Source: CAKVLS01 sp045605365 (GTDB lineage Bacteria; Bacillota; Clostridia; Christensenellales; UBA1242). From it: a stretch of 32,463 nucleotides of DNA. The position numbers and the translations under genes were made by a program. Below the pieces are notes generated by a model. That model saw only the letters and a list, made by a program, of their open reading frames with translations. It searched no databases and was not told the DNA's origin. The stretch covers positions 1-32,463 of the forward strand of contig JAZUPV010000079.1 in assembly GCA_045605365.1 (NCBI GenBank), written 5' to 3'. Shown one piece after another: positions 1 through 7,772 of the stretch (the first letter of the stretch is position 1; every line of letters begins with the position of its first letter).

Positions 1-103
1 AATCTATCAAACAAAAGAGCAAGTTAACTTTAACGTTAACCCAACAACTTTGATTGATAGTTTGTTACTATATATTTTGGAGGCAAAACACCTATGCAAA
101 TAA
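1..103 (+). CDS. holB: C-terminal 33 codons of a probable DNA polymerase III delta' subunit (partial)
   Basis: Reading frame 2 is open from the window edge to TAA at 101-103 and ends in NPTTLIDSLLLYILEAKH, which fits the last helix of clamp-loader delta' subunits. Delta' helps load the sliding clamp during replication. The tail overlaps the ricT start at 94 by 10 bases in another frame, so the two are translationally linked. In Bacillus holB lies directly upstream of yaaT (ricT), and that synteny is the main support. The visible part is too short for a domain call. It could instead be another ORF tail that happens to end here. Confidence 0.55.
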   Translation, partial: IYQTKEQVNFNVNPTTLIDSLLLYILEAKHLCK

Positions 104-1113
104 CAGTCGTAGGAATAAGATTTAAAGAAAATGGCAAAGTATACTTTTTTGACCCAAAAGACTTGCAACTAAACATCGGCGACGGCGCCTTGGTAGAAAC
201 TGCAAGGGGGCTAGAGTATGGTACAGTTGCTTCTCATATCAAACAAGTTGACCAAGCGATGATTATTTCAGAATTAAAACCTGTCGTTAGAAAAGCAACT
301 GAAAAAGATATCAAACAATACAACAACAATATTCAAAAAAGCCAAGAAGCTCAAAAAGTTATTTTGCAAATGATCGACAATTTAAAACTTGATATGCAAG
401 TTGTCGATGTAGAATATGTCTTTGATGGTAGCAAAGTTATTATCAGTTTTACTTCTGACAACAGGGTAGACTTTAGAGAACTTGTCAAAGACCTTGCAAT
501 AAAATTAAAAACTCGTATCGAACTTAGACAAATCGGTATTAGAGACAAGTCAAAAGTTGTTGGCGGTATTGGTATCTGTGGCAAAGAATGTTGCTGCAAA
601 ACATACCTTAATGATTTTGAAAAAGTCTCTATCAAAATGGCAAAGACACAAGGCTTGTCACTTAACCCAACAAAAATCAGTGGGCTATGTGGTAGACTTA
701 TGTGTTGCCTTGAGTACGAAAATCCATACTATGCAGAAGTCGCTAGCAAGATGCCTAAGATCAATAGTGAAGTAACAACCCCAGATGGCAAGGGTGTTGT
801 TGTTTATCAAAATTATCTAAGACAAAAAGTTTCTGTCAAATTAGAAGGTAGCGACGCTGCGTACAATTATAAAGAGTATGACCTAGACCAACTAAAAACA
901 ACCAAGACGGTCAAAGGCTCACCAGCTCCAGTTGACACTCAACCAAAGCAAGACAAACAACCTGCAAAACAAAATCAACCAGAGCAAAAAGTTCAACCAC
1001 AAGAACAAAAAGAAAATACTAACACTCAAAAAAATAAATCATTTAACAAAAACAAAAAGCATAAAAAGTTTAACAAAAAAGGTAAAGATGAAAAACAATC
1101 TAATCCACAATAA
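94..1113 (+). CDS. ricT: RicT/YaaT, PSP1-domain iron-sulfur regulatory protein
   Basis: This 339-aa protein has the PSP1 (YaaT) fold over about residues 1-265. The family hallmark is a cysteine cluster: C162, C166, C167 and C168 in CGKECCC, then C199, C204 and C205 in CGRLMCC. In B. subtilis RicT joins RicA (YmcA) and RicF (YlbF) in a cytoplasmic complex carrying Fe-S clusters. That complex promotes Spo0A phosphorylation and directs RNase Y mRNA processing. Residues from about 270 are a low-complexity Q/K/N tail, longer than in the Bacillus protein and probably disordered and RNA- or protein-contacting (inference). A GGAGG lies at 79-83, ten bases before the ATG. The gene overlaps holB upstream and trmN6 downstream, so it forms one transcript. 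The spo0A gene is about 7 kb away in the same window. Confidence 0.93.
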   Translation: MQITVVGIRFKENGKVYFFDPKDLQLNIGDGALVETARGLEYGTVASHIKQVDQAMIISELKPVVRKATEKDIKQYNNNIQKSQEAQKVILQMIDNLKLDMQVVDVEYVFDGSKVIISFTSDNRVDFRELVKDLAIKLKTRIELRQIGIRDKSKVVGGIGICGKECCCKTYLNDFEKVSIKMAKTQGLSLNPTKISGLCGRLMCCLEYENPYYAEVASKMPKINSEVTTPDGKGVVVYQNYLRQKVSVKLEGSDAAYNYKEYDLDQLKTTKTVKGSPAPVDTQPKQDKQPAKQNQPEQKVQPQEQKENTNTQKNKSFNKNKKHKKFNKKGKDEKQSNPQ

Positions 1114-1834
1114 CGAACGTCTAGAAGACTTGCAGTGCAAAAACCTTATGCTTATACAAAAGCCAGATAGCTATTGTTTTACTACTGACAGTGTGCTACT
1201 TGCCAACTTTGTCAAATGTAAACCAAAAGATAAAGTTGTCGAGCTGTGCTCAGGTAGTGGTGTGATAAGCATATTGTTATGTGCCAAAAACAACCTTCAA
1301 GATATATCTATGGTAGAGATACAACAAGAGCTGTGCGATATGTCATCACGTAGTGTAGAGTACAATGATATGTCTGACAAAATCAAAGTCTACAATATGC
1401 CTTTGCAAGACTGTTCAAAAACTTTAGGTCAAGAGACTTTTGATGTGGTTGTTAGCAATCCACCTTACTACAAAATAGTAGGTGCGCCGACCAACGAGTC
1501 TGGAGAAATCACCATTGCTAGACACGAAATCAAGATGAATTTGACCGAACTTGTAGTCGAAATGGCAAAACTGCTTAAATACGGCGGAAAATGCTACTTT
1601 GTACATCGTGCCGACCGCATAGACGAGATATTAGAAACTTTACAAAAATACAATTTAAGAGCAAAACAAATACAATTTATTCAACCAACTCAAAACAAAG
1701 AAGCACACCTTGTTTTGGTACAAGCTACCAAGGGTGCCAAGAGTGGTTTAAGAGTGTTGCCGATGTTGTATCTAAACAACGATGACGGTTCTATCAATAC
1801 TGCCGTTAGTAAAGTATACAACAGCAATGTTTAA
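1088..1834 (+). CDS. trmN6: TrmN6/YabB-like tRNA1(Val) (adenine37-N6)-methyltransferase
   Basis: This 248-aa Rossmann-fold methyltransferase has the SAM-binding motif ELCSGSG at residues 52-58 and the N6-adenine catalytic motif NPPYY at 124-128. It ends in the TrmN6/YabB C-terminal substrate region. The family methylates N6 of A37 in tRNA1(Val); the length matches E. coli TrmN6 (about 245 aa). The ATG at 1088 was chosen because an AAAAGG precedes it and homology begins there. A longer in-frame extension back to 932 would be read from the low-complexity end of ricT and is unlikely. The gene overlaps ricT by 26 bases, as yaaT and yabB cluster in Bacillus. Its TAA stop shares bases with the convergent spmB stop. 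Confidence 0.9.
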   Translation: MKNNLIHNNERLEDLQCKNLMLIQKPDSYCFTTDSVLLANFVKCKPKDKVVELCSGSGVISILLCAKNNLQDISMVEIQQELCDMSSRSVEYNDMSDKIKVYNMPLQDCSKTLGQETFDVVVSNPPYYKIVGAPTNESGEITIARHEIKMNLTELVVEMAKLLKYGGKCYFVHRADRIDEILETLQKYNLRAKQIQFIQPTQNKEAHLVLVQATKGAKSGLRVLPMLYLNNDDGSINTAVSKVYNSNV

Positions 1835-2337
1835 AACAATTTGCATACAAGACAACTTGTTATTGCTCCAACAAAACACGCTATAAGAGAAACGGGTATT
1901 GCATACAATAGCCGTTTTATTTTTGTCTTAGAAAAGTATAGCGTTGATATATAAAACACCGTGTCGCTACTAGCAACAATAACGCTTGCACATCTAGATA
2001 TATAACTATCCACTCCGTAGGTAGTATATATGTCATTAAGTAGAGCTAGGCTGCCACTACCAGTAAAAGGCTTTAGCATAACAAGTTCGCATACTTGGGT
2101 TGGTATGCCAACAATATTAAATATCGGGCTAAATAATTTTGTCAACAAACTAGCCAGTCCACTTACTCGCATTAGTTGTACCATAATCATTATTGATATG
2201 ATGTATGGAAAAATATCTAATACAAGCGCAAAACTTTTTTTTGCACCGGTAACAAAACTGCCATAGGCATTAACATTTTTTATTTTTGATATGATTAATA
2301 CTATTAACAAAATTATAGGTAAAATATATTTGTTCAT
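1831..2337 (-). CDS. spmB: Spore maturation protein B (SpmB)
   Basis: This 168-aa polytopic membrane protein has a nucleoside-recognition (Gate) domain and the family segment LKPFTGSGSLALLNDI near residues 91-106. SpmA and SpmB are needed for full dehydration of the spore core in Bacillus and Clostridium; their transported substrate is unknown. The ATG at 2337 overlaps the spmA stop by four bases (ATGA), so translation is coupled. The stop shares a TTAA with the stop of trmN6 on the other strand. Length is normal for the family (about 175 aa). Developmental regulation by the mother-cell factor SigE is known in Bacillus; no clear SigE promoter was found here. Confidence 0.92.
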   Translation of the reverse strand: MNKYILPIILLIVLIISKIKNVNAYGSFVTGAKKSFALVLDIFPYIISIMIMVQLMRVSGLASLLTKLFSPIFNIVGIPTQVCELVMLKPFTGSGSLALLNDIYTTYGVDSYISRCASVIVASSDTVFYISTLYFSKTKIKRLLYAIPVSLIACFVGAITSCLVCKLF

Positions 2338-2903
2338 CTTTTTATTGTCCTATATATTTTGTCGCATATTATCACTAGCAATATACCAGTAAGGGTTGTT
2401 ACTAAAGTCGCTATTATACTTGGCATAATTATATCACCGGCGTTGGCACTACCGTTTGCAAGTCTCAATCCAATTATCGTTGTAGGCAAAATTTGTAGCG
2501 AAGTAGCATTGATAACAAAAAACATTATCATACCACGAGTTAATTTGCCTTTGCCGTTGTCCATACCTTTCATAGCTTCTATGCCCATAGGGGTAGCAGC
2601 ACCACCCATACCTAGCATATTGGCAGAGATATTCATACAGATATATTCGTTAGTTTTTTGGTCGACCTTGCCAAATAGTTTGGTTGTTATAGGGGACAGT
2701 AGTTTAGCGAGTTTTGTCATTATGCCACAGTCTTGTAGTATTTGCATCAGCCCTAGCCATACAGCATATATACCAAGCAAGTTGCCACACAGTGTCAAAC
2801 TTTCTTTGCTAGTGTTTAACATAGTTTGCAAAATGTTGTCCGGGTCAACAACTATCAATAGGCTTATACTTATTAGCATTATATAAAACCAAATGTCTTT
2901 CAT
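2334..2903 (-). CDS. spmA: Spore maturation protein A (SpmA)
   Basis: This 189-aa membrane protein has the typical SpmA core NMLGMGGAATPMGIEAM near residues 95-111, several hydrophobic helices, and a short basic C-terminus. It acts with SpmB in the spore membrane during core dehydration. The pair is co-transcribed with a four-base overlap. No strong Shine-Dalgarno sequence precedes the ATG at 2903; the upstream stretch is simply AT-rich. The start is therefore less certain than the identity. The gene is divergent from tatD across a 76-bp gap that must hold both promoters. In many Clostridia spmAB sit near dacB; here they are inserted into the yabB-tatD interval. Confidence 0.92.
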   Translation of the reverse strand: MKDIWFYIMLISISLLIVVDPDNILQTMLNTSKESLTLCGNLLGIYAVWLGLMQILQDCGIMTKLAKLLSPITTKLFGKVDQKTNEYICMNISANMLGMGGAATPMGIEAMKGMDNGKGKLTRGMIMFFVINATSLQILPTTIIGLRLANGSANAGDIIMPSIIATLVTTLTGILLVIICDKIYRTIKR

Positions 2904-2955
2904 ATCTATATATTTATTAAGTTTAGTTTTTTGTTATGCAATTTTGTACTATTTG

Positions 2956-2964
2956 TGATACAAT
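2956..2964 (+). promoter_or_regulatory. Candidate extended -10 for tatD-rsmA
   Basis: TG at 2956-2957, one base, then TACAAT at 2959-2964 form an extended -10 element 15 bases before the tatD start at 2980. No good -35 stands at 16-18 bp, which is tolerated with an extended -10. The implied leader is short. The AGGT at 2969-2972 would serve as a weak ribosome site. Confidence 0.45.
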
Positions 2965-2979
2965 AAGTTAGGTAAAATT

Positions 2980-3756
2980 ATGATTATAGATACACATTGT
3001 CACCTAAACGACAAAAAAATAACAAACGTCAATCAAATAATACAAAGTTTAAACCAAGACAATATCAAACTTGCTATATGCAATAGTTCTAACATAAAAG
3101 ATTGTCAAGAACTTATCACAATGTCTACCGACAACCCCAACATATATTGCACACTTGGTGTTCACCCGCACGACGCAGCAAGTTTTGACCAACAAGCCAT
3201 AGACTATATCATATCTAATGCCAGCCACCCAAAAGTTGTCGCAATAGGTGAGATAGGGCTGGATTATTATTATGACTTTTGTGATAGAGATATTCAGCGT
3301 CAAGTTATGGCAAGTCAAATAGACCTAGCTTACAAGCTACAATTACCAATGGTGTTTCATATACGTGACGCTATGGGTGACTTTTTGGAGTATGTAAGAA
3401 ACAACAAAGACAAGTTCAAATATGGTGCAGAAGTTCACAGTTTTAGTGGTAGTTTAGAAGTAGCCAAAGAACTTATCTCATACGGCTTTTATCTAGGGTT
3501 TAATGGTATAATAACTTTCAAAAACGCCAACAAAATATTGGACGTTATAAAAAATATACCTTTGCAAAACATCTTGATAGAAACTGACGCCCCATATCTA
3601 ACGCCAGAACCACACCGTGGCAAGGTTAACGAGCCAAAGTATACGCACTTTGTAGCGCAAAAAATTGCAGAACTAAAAAATATTGATATCGAGAAAGTTA
3701 ACAAAACAACAACAGACAATGCTTATGCGTTGTTCAAAAAACTAAGGATAGATTAA
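2980..3756 (+). CDS. tatD: TatD-family metal-dependent hydrolase (DNase)
   Basis: This 258-aa TIM-barrel amidohydrolase-type nuclease has all expected metal ligands: H6 and H8 (THCH), E91 (GEIGLDYY), H127, H153 and D203 (ETDAPYLTP). The family hydrolyses DNA 3'-5' and takes part in repair and quality control. The Bacillus orthologue is YabD. The TAA stop overlaps the rsmA ATG by one base (TAATG at 3754-3758), so the two genes are translationally coupled. In Bacillus and many Clostridia rnmV (5S rRNA maturase M5) lies between tatD and ksgA; it is absent here. Confidence 0.93.
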   Translation: MIIDTHCHLNDKKITNVNQIIQSLNQDNIKLAICNSSNIKDCQELITMSTDNPNIYCTLGVHPHDAASFDQQAIDYIISNASHPKVVAIGEIGLDYYYDFCDRDIQRQVMASQIDLAYKLQLPMVFHIRDAMGDFLEYVRNNKDKFKYGAEVHSFSGSLEVAKELISYGFYLGFNGIITFKNANKILDVIKNIPLQNILIETDAPYLTPEPHRGKVNEPKYTHFVAQKIAELKNIDIEKVNKTTTDNAYALFKKLRID

Positions 3757-4580
3757 TGTTAAAAGATATTTTAGAAAAGAACAATTTTGAATTTAAAAAG
3801 AAATTTGGACAAAACTTCATCACTGATACTAATTTGTTAAAAGCTATCGTTCAAGAAGGCGATATTGACAAAAGTAAGCAAATTTTAGAAATTGGTCCTG
3901 GGGCAGGTACTCTTACTTATCAGTTGGCACAAGCTTGTGACAAGGTTGTTTCTTATGAGATAGATACTACCTTAAAAGACGTCTTGCAAGAAACTTTGCA
4001 AGATTGTCCCAACACCCAAGTTATCTTTGGTGACATTATGGAGCAATCTATACAAGATATCGAAGCCAACTTTGATGGAGAATATCACCTTGTTGCCAAC
4101 TTGCCATATTATATAACAACACCTATTATCTTTAAATTTATCAATCACGCTACCAATATCAAATCTATCTATGTTATGGTTCAAAGAGAAGTTGGCGAAC
4201 GTATCTGTGCCGTAGCTGGTACCAAAGATTATGGTATAATCAGTGTAATAATATCAAGTATAGGCAGTGCCCATATAACAAGAATTATCAATCGCAATAT
4301 GTTTATGCCAGCACCAAATGTAGATTCTTGTATGGTAAAAATAGACATTGATAGGGACAAGTTCAAAATAGCCGATTTCAAACAATATAGCGATTTTGTT
4401 CAAAAATGTTTTGCAATGCGTCGCAAAACTTTGGCAAACAACCTAGAAAAGGGCTGCAACATACCAAGACAAACTTGTTATCAATGTTTGTCTAACTTAG
4501 AACTACCACAAGATGTTAGAGCCGAAAAGTTAGAGCCAGTGCAGTTTGTAAAGTTATATAACTTAGTTTTTGATAAATAA
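3756..4580 (+). CDS. rsmA: 16S rRNA (adenine1518/1519-N6)-dimethyltransferase RsmA/KsgA
   Basis: This 274-aa enzyme dimethylates two adenines in the 3' terminal loop of 16S rRNA during late 30S assembly. It carries KKFGQNF at residues 15-21, the SAM motif EIGPGAG at 45-51, and the catalytic NLPYY at 115-119. A basic C-terminal helical domain includes CFAMRRKTLANNL. Length is normal. It is the distal gene of a two-gene operon with tatD. A hairpin with a T-run follows 20 bases after the stop. The start is fixed by the TAATG junction. Confidence 0.95.
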   Translation: MLKDILEKNNFEFKKKFGQNFITDTNLLKAIVQEGDIDKSKQILEIGPGAGTLTYQLAQACDKVVSYEIDTTLKDVLQETLQDCPNTQVIFGDIMEQSIQDIEANFDGEYHLVANLPYYITTPIIFKFINHATNIKSIYVMVQREVGERICAVAGTKDYGIISVIISSIGSAHITRIINRNMFMPAPNVDSCMVKIDIDRDKFKIADFKQYSDFVQKCFAMRRKTLANNLEKGCNIPRQTCYQCLSNLELPQDVRAEKLEPVQFVKLYNLVFDK

Positions 4581-4599
4581 TCAATTATTTTCTAACAAA

Positions 4600-4640
4600 A
4601 ACAACTAAACTTTATCTTCAAAGTCTTTAGTTGTTTTTTT
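4600..4640 (+). terminator. Intrinsic terminator of tatD-rsmA
   Basis: AACAACTAAA at 4600-4609 pairs with TTTAGTTGTT at 4626-4635 around a 16-base loop, followed by a T-run to 4640. The hairpin also covers the last 11 codons and the stop of the small minus-strand ORF at 4605-4769. An A-rich flank on the left could make it work in both directions. Confidence 0.75.
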
Positions 4641-4769
4641 ATTTGGCATAGTGAAAACAAAACTACCTGTTTTGTTGCCGAGTTTTGGCGGTTCATAGCC
4701 GTTTTTTATAAAGCTTTCTCTTAATTTTTCTAAAAATATTTCTGCTTTAGATTTTTGTTTGTTTTTCAT
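4605..4769 (-). CDS. Small basic protein, 54 aa, unknown function
   Basis: This is a minus-strand ORF from ATG at 4769 to TAG at 4605. It is preceded by an excellent ribosome site (AAAGGAG, six bases before the ATG), which is the main reason to call it real. The protein starts MKNKQKSKAEIFLEKLRESF and continues with a NGYEPPKLGNKTGSFVF segment and a charged tail. It has an amphipathic lysine-rich helix first, then a short beta-like piece, with no signal peptide, cysteine or membrane segment. I do not recognise the family. It lies convergent to rsmA and shares the terminator hairpin. Upstream it faces the 4977 gene across 207 bp that contain a Spo0A-box core. A spore-associated small protein is possible but unproven; it lacks the alpha/beta SASP motifs. 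Confidence 0.6.
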   Translation of the reverse strand: MKNKQKSKAEIFLEKLRESFIKNGYEPPKLGNKTGSFVFTMPNKKTTKDFEDKV

Positions 4770-4888
4770 ATTTTTCTCCTTTATTAAAGAAAGTGTCTTT
4801 ATATTTATAAAACCACCCAGCGAGATTTTTATAAAAATATAAAAAAATTTATCAAAATAAACTACTTTATCATATATATATTATTAAG

Positions 4889-4898
4889 TTTCGACAAA
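4889..4898 (-). promoter_or_regulatory. Spo0A box (0A box) core, TTTGTCGAAA on the minus strand
   Basis: The plus strand reads TTTCGACAAA, the exact complement of the 0A-box core TGTCGAA with its usual flanks. It lies in the 207-bp divergent gap between the 54-aa ORF and the 4977 gene, about 50 bp upstream of the candidate -10 of the latter. Phosphorylated Spo0A could act on either gene. One heptamer can occur by chance, but the intergenic site and the AT-rich flanks fit the consensus. Confidence 0.5.
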
Positions 4899-4923
4899 GA
4901 TTTTTATTATGTTGCAATTTGTT

Positions 4924-4953
4924 TTAAATTTTGCACCTTGTGGCGACTATAAT
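4924..4953 (+). promoter_or_regulatory. Candidate promoter of the 4977 gene
   Basis: A perfect TATAAT sits at 4948-4953. The -35 at 17-18 bp is poor (TTAAAT at 4924-4929), so an activator may be needed, which would fit the 0A box just upstream. AAGGAG at 4965-4970 precedes the ATG at 4977. Confidence 0.45.
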
Positions 4954-4976
4954 AAAGTCTTGTAAAGGAGATATGT

Positions 4977-6095
4977 ATGATTTACAAACGTACGCTTATT
5001 TTAAATGATATCGGCGAAAAAGACTGTTCAAAAAAAGGTATCTTGACCTTAGAGAGTATCGACAACAAGCTAGTAGGCAATCTTAGATTGTTTAATATAG
5101 ACGGTAGTTTACTAAAAAACACAGCAGTAGGTTTAAACGTCGGCAACGAAATCTTAAAGCTACCAGTTGAGTTTAAAGATAACAACACTTGTGATTTCAA
5201 AACAAAAAACATTTTGGATCTTGGTGGCAAAATCAGTTGTGCCCTTGTAGATACTACTAGGCAAAATAGCCCACAAATAATAGTGGGTGGGGCGTCTAAC
5301 TACCATCAAGAATGGGCTAACAAATTAGAACAAGCTTTTTGCCTTGACGAAGAACCTATAACCAGTGAAGAAATGTATTCTCTACAAGATGATGAGATAG
5401 AAGCTGTCGTGACAAAAACTCTACAAGACGACCAAGAATTTGTCGATTGTACTCAATGTACCAAGTGTAAATATCGAGAAGCATTTTTTGTCGATAAACA
5501 AAACTTAGAACAAGATAATCAAACTGAACAAGAAAATCAACTAGACCAACAAGAATCTTTGCCTACAACTTCACAAGAAATAACCACTTGCGGTGTAGAC
5601 GAGCAGATAGATGTACAAGAACCCGCACCCGACCAACAAGAAAATGACCAACCAGAACAATTAGACCCTGACCTAGAACAATCTCAACCGCAAACACTAA
5701 ATCAATCTCAATTTATCAATCTAAAAGCCGACGAGAGCGAAAGTATGGCTGACGATGCTAGTTTTTATGAACAGGTAAAATCTCAAATTGATGATTTGTT
5801 TGAGCAATATTCTCGAGAAGAAATGTTAGAACAACTTTTGCCTAATTCAAAATGGGTAAGAGTAAGGTACGAAAATAGCCAAAACTTTTATGTATTAGGT
5901 CTTATATACGAAGATGACGAGATAAAATATATCTCTTATGGTTTGCCAGCAGACAACCCAAACACTCCGCCACGAGACCTTCAGGAGTATGCTCAGTGGT
6001 TGCCGCTTGATGCTTCAAACCCACAACAATCGGGCTATTGGCTAGTTTATCAAAGTGCCGATTCTGGTGAATCTATACAAATAGAAGTGATATAA
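4977..6095 (+). CDS. Uncharacterised two-domain protein with acidic Gln-rich linker and CxxCxxC motif
   Basis: This 372-aa protein is not assigned to a family with certainty. Residues 1-105 form a compact beta-rich N-terminal domain (ILTLESIDNKLVGNLRLFNI, then GGKISCALVD). Residues 120-260 are an acidic, Q/E-rich, probably disordered linker with CTQCTKC at 158-164 and further cysteines. Residues 262-372 form a C-terminal domain with SKWVRVRYENSQNFYVLGLI and a second beta-rich half ending GYWLVYQSADSGESIQIEVI. There is no signal peptide or membrane helix, so it is presumably cytoplasmic. A strong AAGGAG ribosome site fixes the start. It stands alone between two terminators, with a Spo0A-box core upstream. 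The three closely spaced cysteines suggest metal or redox binding (inference). A sporulation-stage role is possible from context only. Confidence 0.85.
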   Translation: MIYKRTLILNDIGEKDCSKKGILTLESIDNKLVGNLRLFNIDGSLLKNTAVGLNVGNEILKLPVEFKDNNTCDFKTKNILDLGGKISCALVDTTRQNSPQIIVGGASNYHQEWANKLEQAFCLDEEPITSEEMYSLQDDEIEAVVTKTLQDDQEFVDCTQCTKCKYREAFFVDKQNLEQDNQTEQENQLDQQESLPTTSQEITTCGVDEQIDVQEPAPDQQENDQPEQLDPDLEQSQPQTLNQSQFINLKADESESMADDASFYEQVKSQIDDLFEQYSREEMLEQLLPNSKWVRVRYENSQNFYVLGLIYEDDEIKYISYGLPADNPNTPPRDLQEYAQWLPLDASNPQQSGYWLVYQSADSGESIQIEVI

Positions 6096-6101
6096 CTATA
6101 T

Positions 6102-6126
6102 AAAAGAGACAAAAGTCTCTTTTTTA
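6102..6126 (+). terminator. Intrinsic terminator after the 4977 gene
   Basis: AAAAGAGAC at 6102-6110 pairs with GTCTCTTTT at 6115-6123 around an AAAA loop and runs into a T tract. It starts seven bases after the stop codon. Confidence 0.9.
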
Positions 6127-6214
6127 TTTTTTAATTATTATAAATATTTGCTTAATTTTGCTTTTTTTGTTATATTTAATAGTAACTATTTTAATAATAT
6201 AGAAAAGTATATAA

Positions 6215-6243
6215 TTGACTTATACAAAATAAAGTGTTATTAT
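6215..6243 (+). promoter_or_regulatory. SigA-type promoter of the 6271 lipoprotein
   Basis: TTGACT at 6215-6220, a 17-bp spacer, and TATTAT at 6238-6243. AGAGGA at 6261-6266 then precedes the ATG at 6271. The lipoprotein gene is thus a single-gene unit with its own promoter and terminator. Confidence 0.75.
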
Positions 6244-6270
6244 TTTATGTAGATATTTTAAGAGGACATT

Positions 6271-7722
6271 ATGAAGAAAAAATTTTTTAGTATTTTAGCT
6301 TGCGTGATGATGTGTGTATGTTGTCTTGCAGGTTGCGGACCAACAAAACTATCAGGCGGACCAGCCTTAGACGATACAGTTTATGGCAATGGTGGTGTAG
6401 CCGTACGCAAAGGCGATTATGTTTATTTTGTAAATGCTTATGCAGGTCAAACAGTTGCTTATGGCAAAAACAAATATGGCAAAGAAACTTTGTCTGCAAT
6501 ATACCGTACAAAATTAGATAAAAACGGTCTTGTACAAACTGACGAAGAAGGCAACCTAGTACAATCAGAAATTCTTGCTAAGCAAATTGTTGGCTTTAAA
6601 CATGCTGGTATATATATCTTTGGTGATTATATGTACTATACCACTCCAAAAGCAACAAAAGATAAATCTGGTACAGAAGTAGCAGACCTAGTAAGTTTTG
6701 AAAGAATCAAACTTAACTCTACAGACCACGATACATTGTATACTACATCAGCACCTGCTGGAGAAGACTTCAAATATCATATCTATCAATCAAATGATAG
6801 AGTTTATATCGTAGTTCTTAACGCGGGCGAATTAGTTAGTGTTAGTTGCAACCTTACCGGTGGCAAGACTACTAAGAAAGTATTAGATACTGATGTTACA
6901 AGTGCAGTATTTGCATCAGAAGACCAAGTTACTAACGAATTTAGCACTTATGCTTATTATACAAAGGCTTCTACTATAGAAGATGATGGTATCGCAGATT
7001 ATACTTTGATCAACAAAGTAAAACTTGATGGCTCAAAAGAACCAGAAAACCTAAAACTTACTTCAGAGACATTTACTCTAAACCAAGTAAAAAACAATAG
7101 ATTGTATTATACTTATGATACTATCTTATATTCAACCAACTCAGCTATCGACCCTAACACAAACACTTATTATTCTGCTAACAACCTAACAAGCTACAAG
7201 ATACTTGATGACCAAGTTATTGGTTCTACTTCTACAGACTTAGGTCTTGTTGCGCTACTAAGCAACAATGTTGTTTATTTTAGAGCTCAAAATGATTATG
7301 TTAACCTATTTAGCTCAGACAAGGCAGTTACTTTACAATATATAGCTGGCAACTATGTTTACTATACTATCGCTGAAGATTCTGCTCTATACAGAAAGGT
7401 TATCAACAAATCACGTACTCCAGAACAAGCCGAAGCAGAACGCACTATCGCTGGCGAAAAAGTTATTGACAACTTTATCTCATCAGTAAGTTACACTGTA
7501 GGCGAGGGCGAAGGAGCAACAACTGAGAGCGCAACAATCTTTGATTATGATCAAAACTATCTATTCTACTTCAACAAAGTAGAAGATACTAACGAAGTTT
7601 ATTCTTATATGCACTTATTCAAAATCGGTGCTCAAGACGAAGAAGGCAAAGCTTATGACAAATTTATCGGCGTTCTTGACAAAAAAGATACTGAAGAAGT
7701 AAAAGAAGAAACCCCAGTTTAA
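6271..7722 (+). CDS. Secreted lipoprotein with beta-propeller-like repeats (DUF5050-like)
   Basis: The 483-aa protein has a type II signal peptide with lipobox LAGC and the lipidated cysteine at residue 22. It should be anchored to the outer face of the membrane. The mature part repeats short strands of the type GDYVYFVN, GDYMYYTT, NRLYYTYD, NNVVYFRA, GNYVYYTI and NYLFYFNK, spaced about 40-70 residues. This matches bacterial beta-propellers of the DUF5050/YWTD-like kind. The C-terminus is short and acidic. No catalytic motif is visible, so a binding role at the cell surface is the most that can be inferred. It sits between the unknown 4977 gene and spo0A, with its own promoter and terminator. 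Confidence 0.85.
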   Translation: MKKKFFSILACVMMCVCCLAGCGPTKLSGGPALDDTVYGNGGVAVRKGDYVYFVNAYAGQTVAYGKNKYGKETLSAIYRTKLDKNGLVQTDEEGNLVQSEILAKQIVGFKHAGIYIFGDYMYYTTPKATKDKSGTEVADLVSFERIKLNSTDHDTLYTTSAPAGEDFKYHIYQSNDRVYIVVLNAGELVSVSCNLTGGKTTKKVLDTDVTSAVFASEDQVTNEFSTYAYYTKASTIEDDGIADYTLINKVKLDGSKEPENLKLTSETFTLNQVKNNRLYYTYDTILYSTNSAIDPNTNTYYSANNLTSYKILDDQVIGSTSTDLGLVALLSNNVVYFRAQNDYVNLFSSDKAVTLQYIAGNYVYYTIAEDSALYRKVINKSRTPEQAEAERTIAGEKVIDNFISSVSYTVGEGEGATTESATIFDYDQNYLFYFNKVEDTNEVYSYMHLFKIGAQDEEGKAYDKFIGVLDKKDTEEVKEETPV

Positions 7723-7740
7723 AAACCTTAATAGTTAACA

Positions 7741-7772
7741 AAAAAGACACTAATTGTTTAGTGTCTTTTTTT
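7741..7772 (+). terminator. Intrinsic terminator after the 6271 lipoprotein gene
   Basis: AAAAAGACACTAA at 7741-7753 and TTTAGTGTCTTTTT at 7757-7770 form a long hairpin with a TTG loop, followed by more Ts. Confidence 0.92.

Noticed and set aside
932..1087. N-terminal extension of trmN6 by 52 codons
   Set aside because: It is read from the low-complexity tail of ricT in another frame and gives a Lys/Asn-rich leader foreign to the family; the ATG at 1088 has an AAAAGG before it.
2359..2886. 175-aa plus-strand ORF antisense to spmA
   Set aside because: spmA on the other strand is strongly family-like; the plus-strand frame has hydrophobic shadow composition and no ribosome site.
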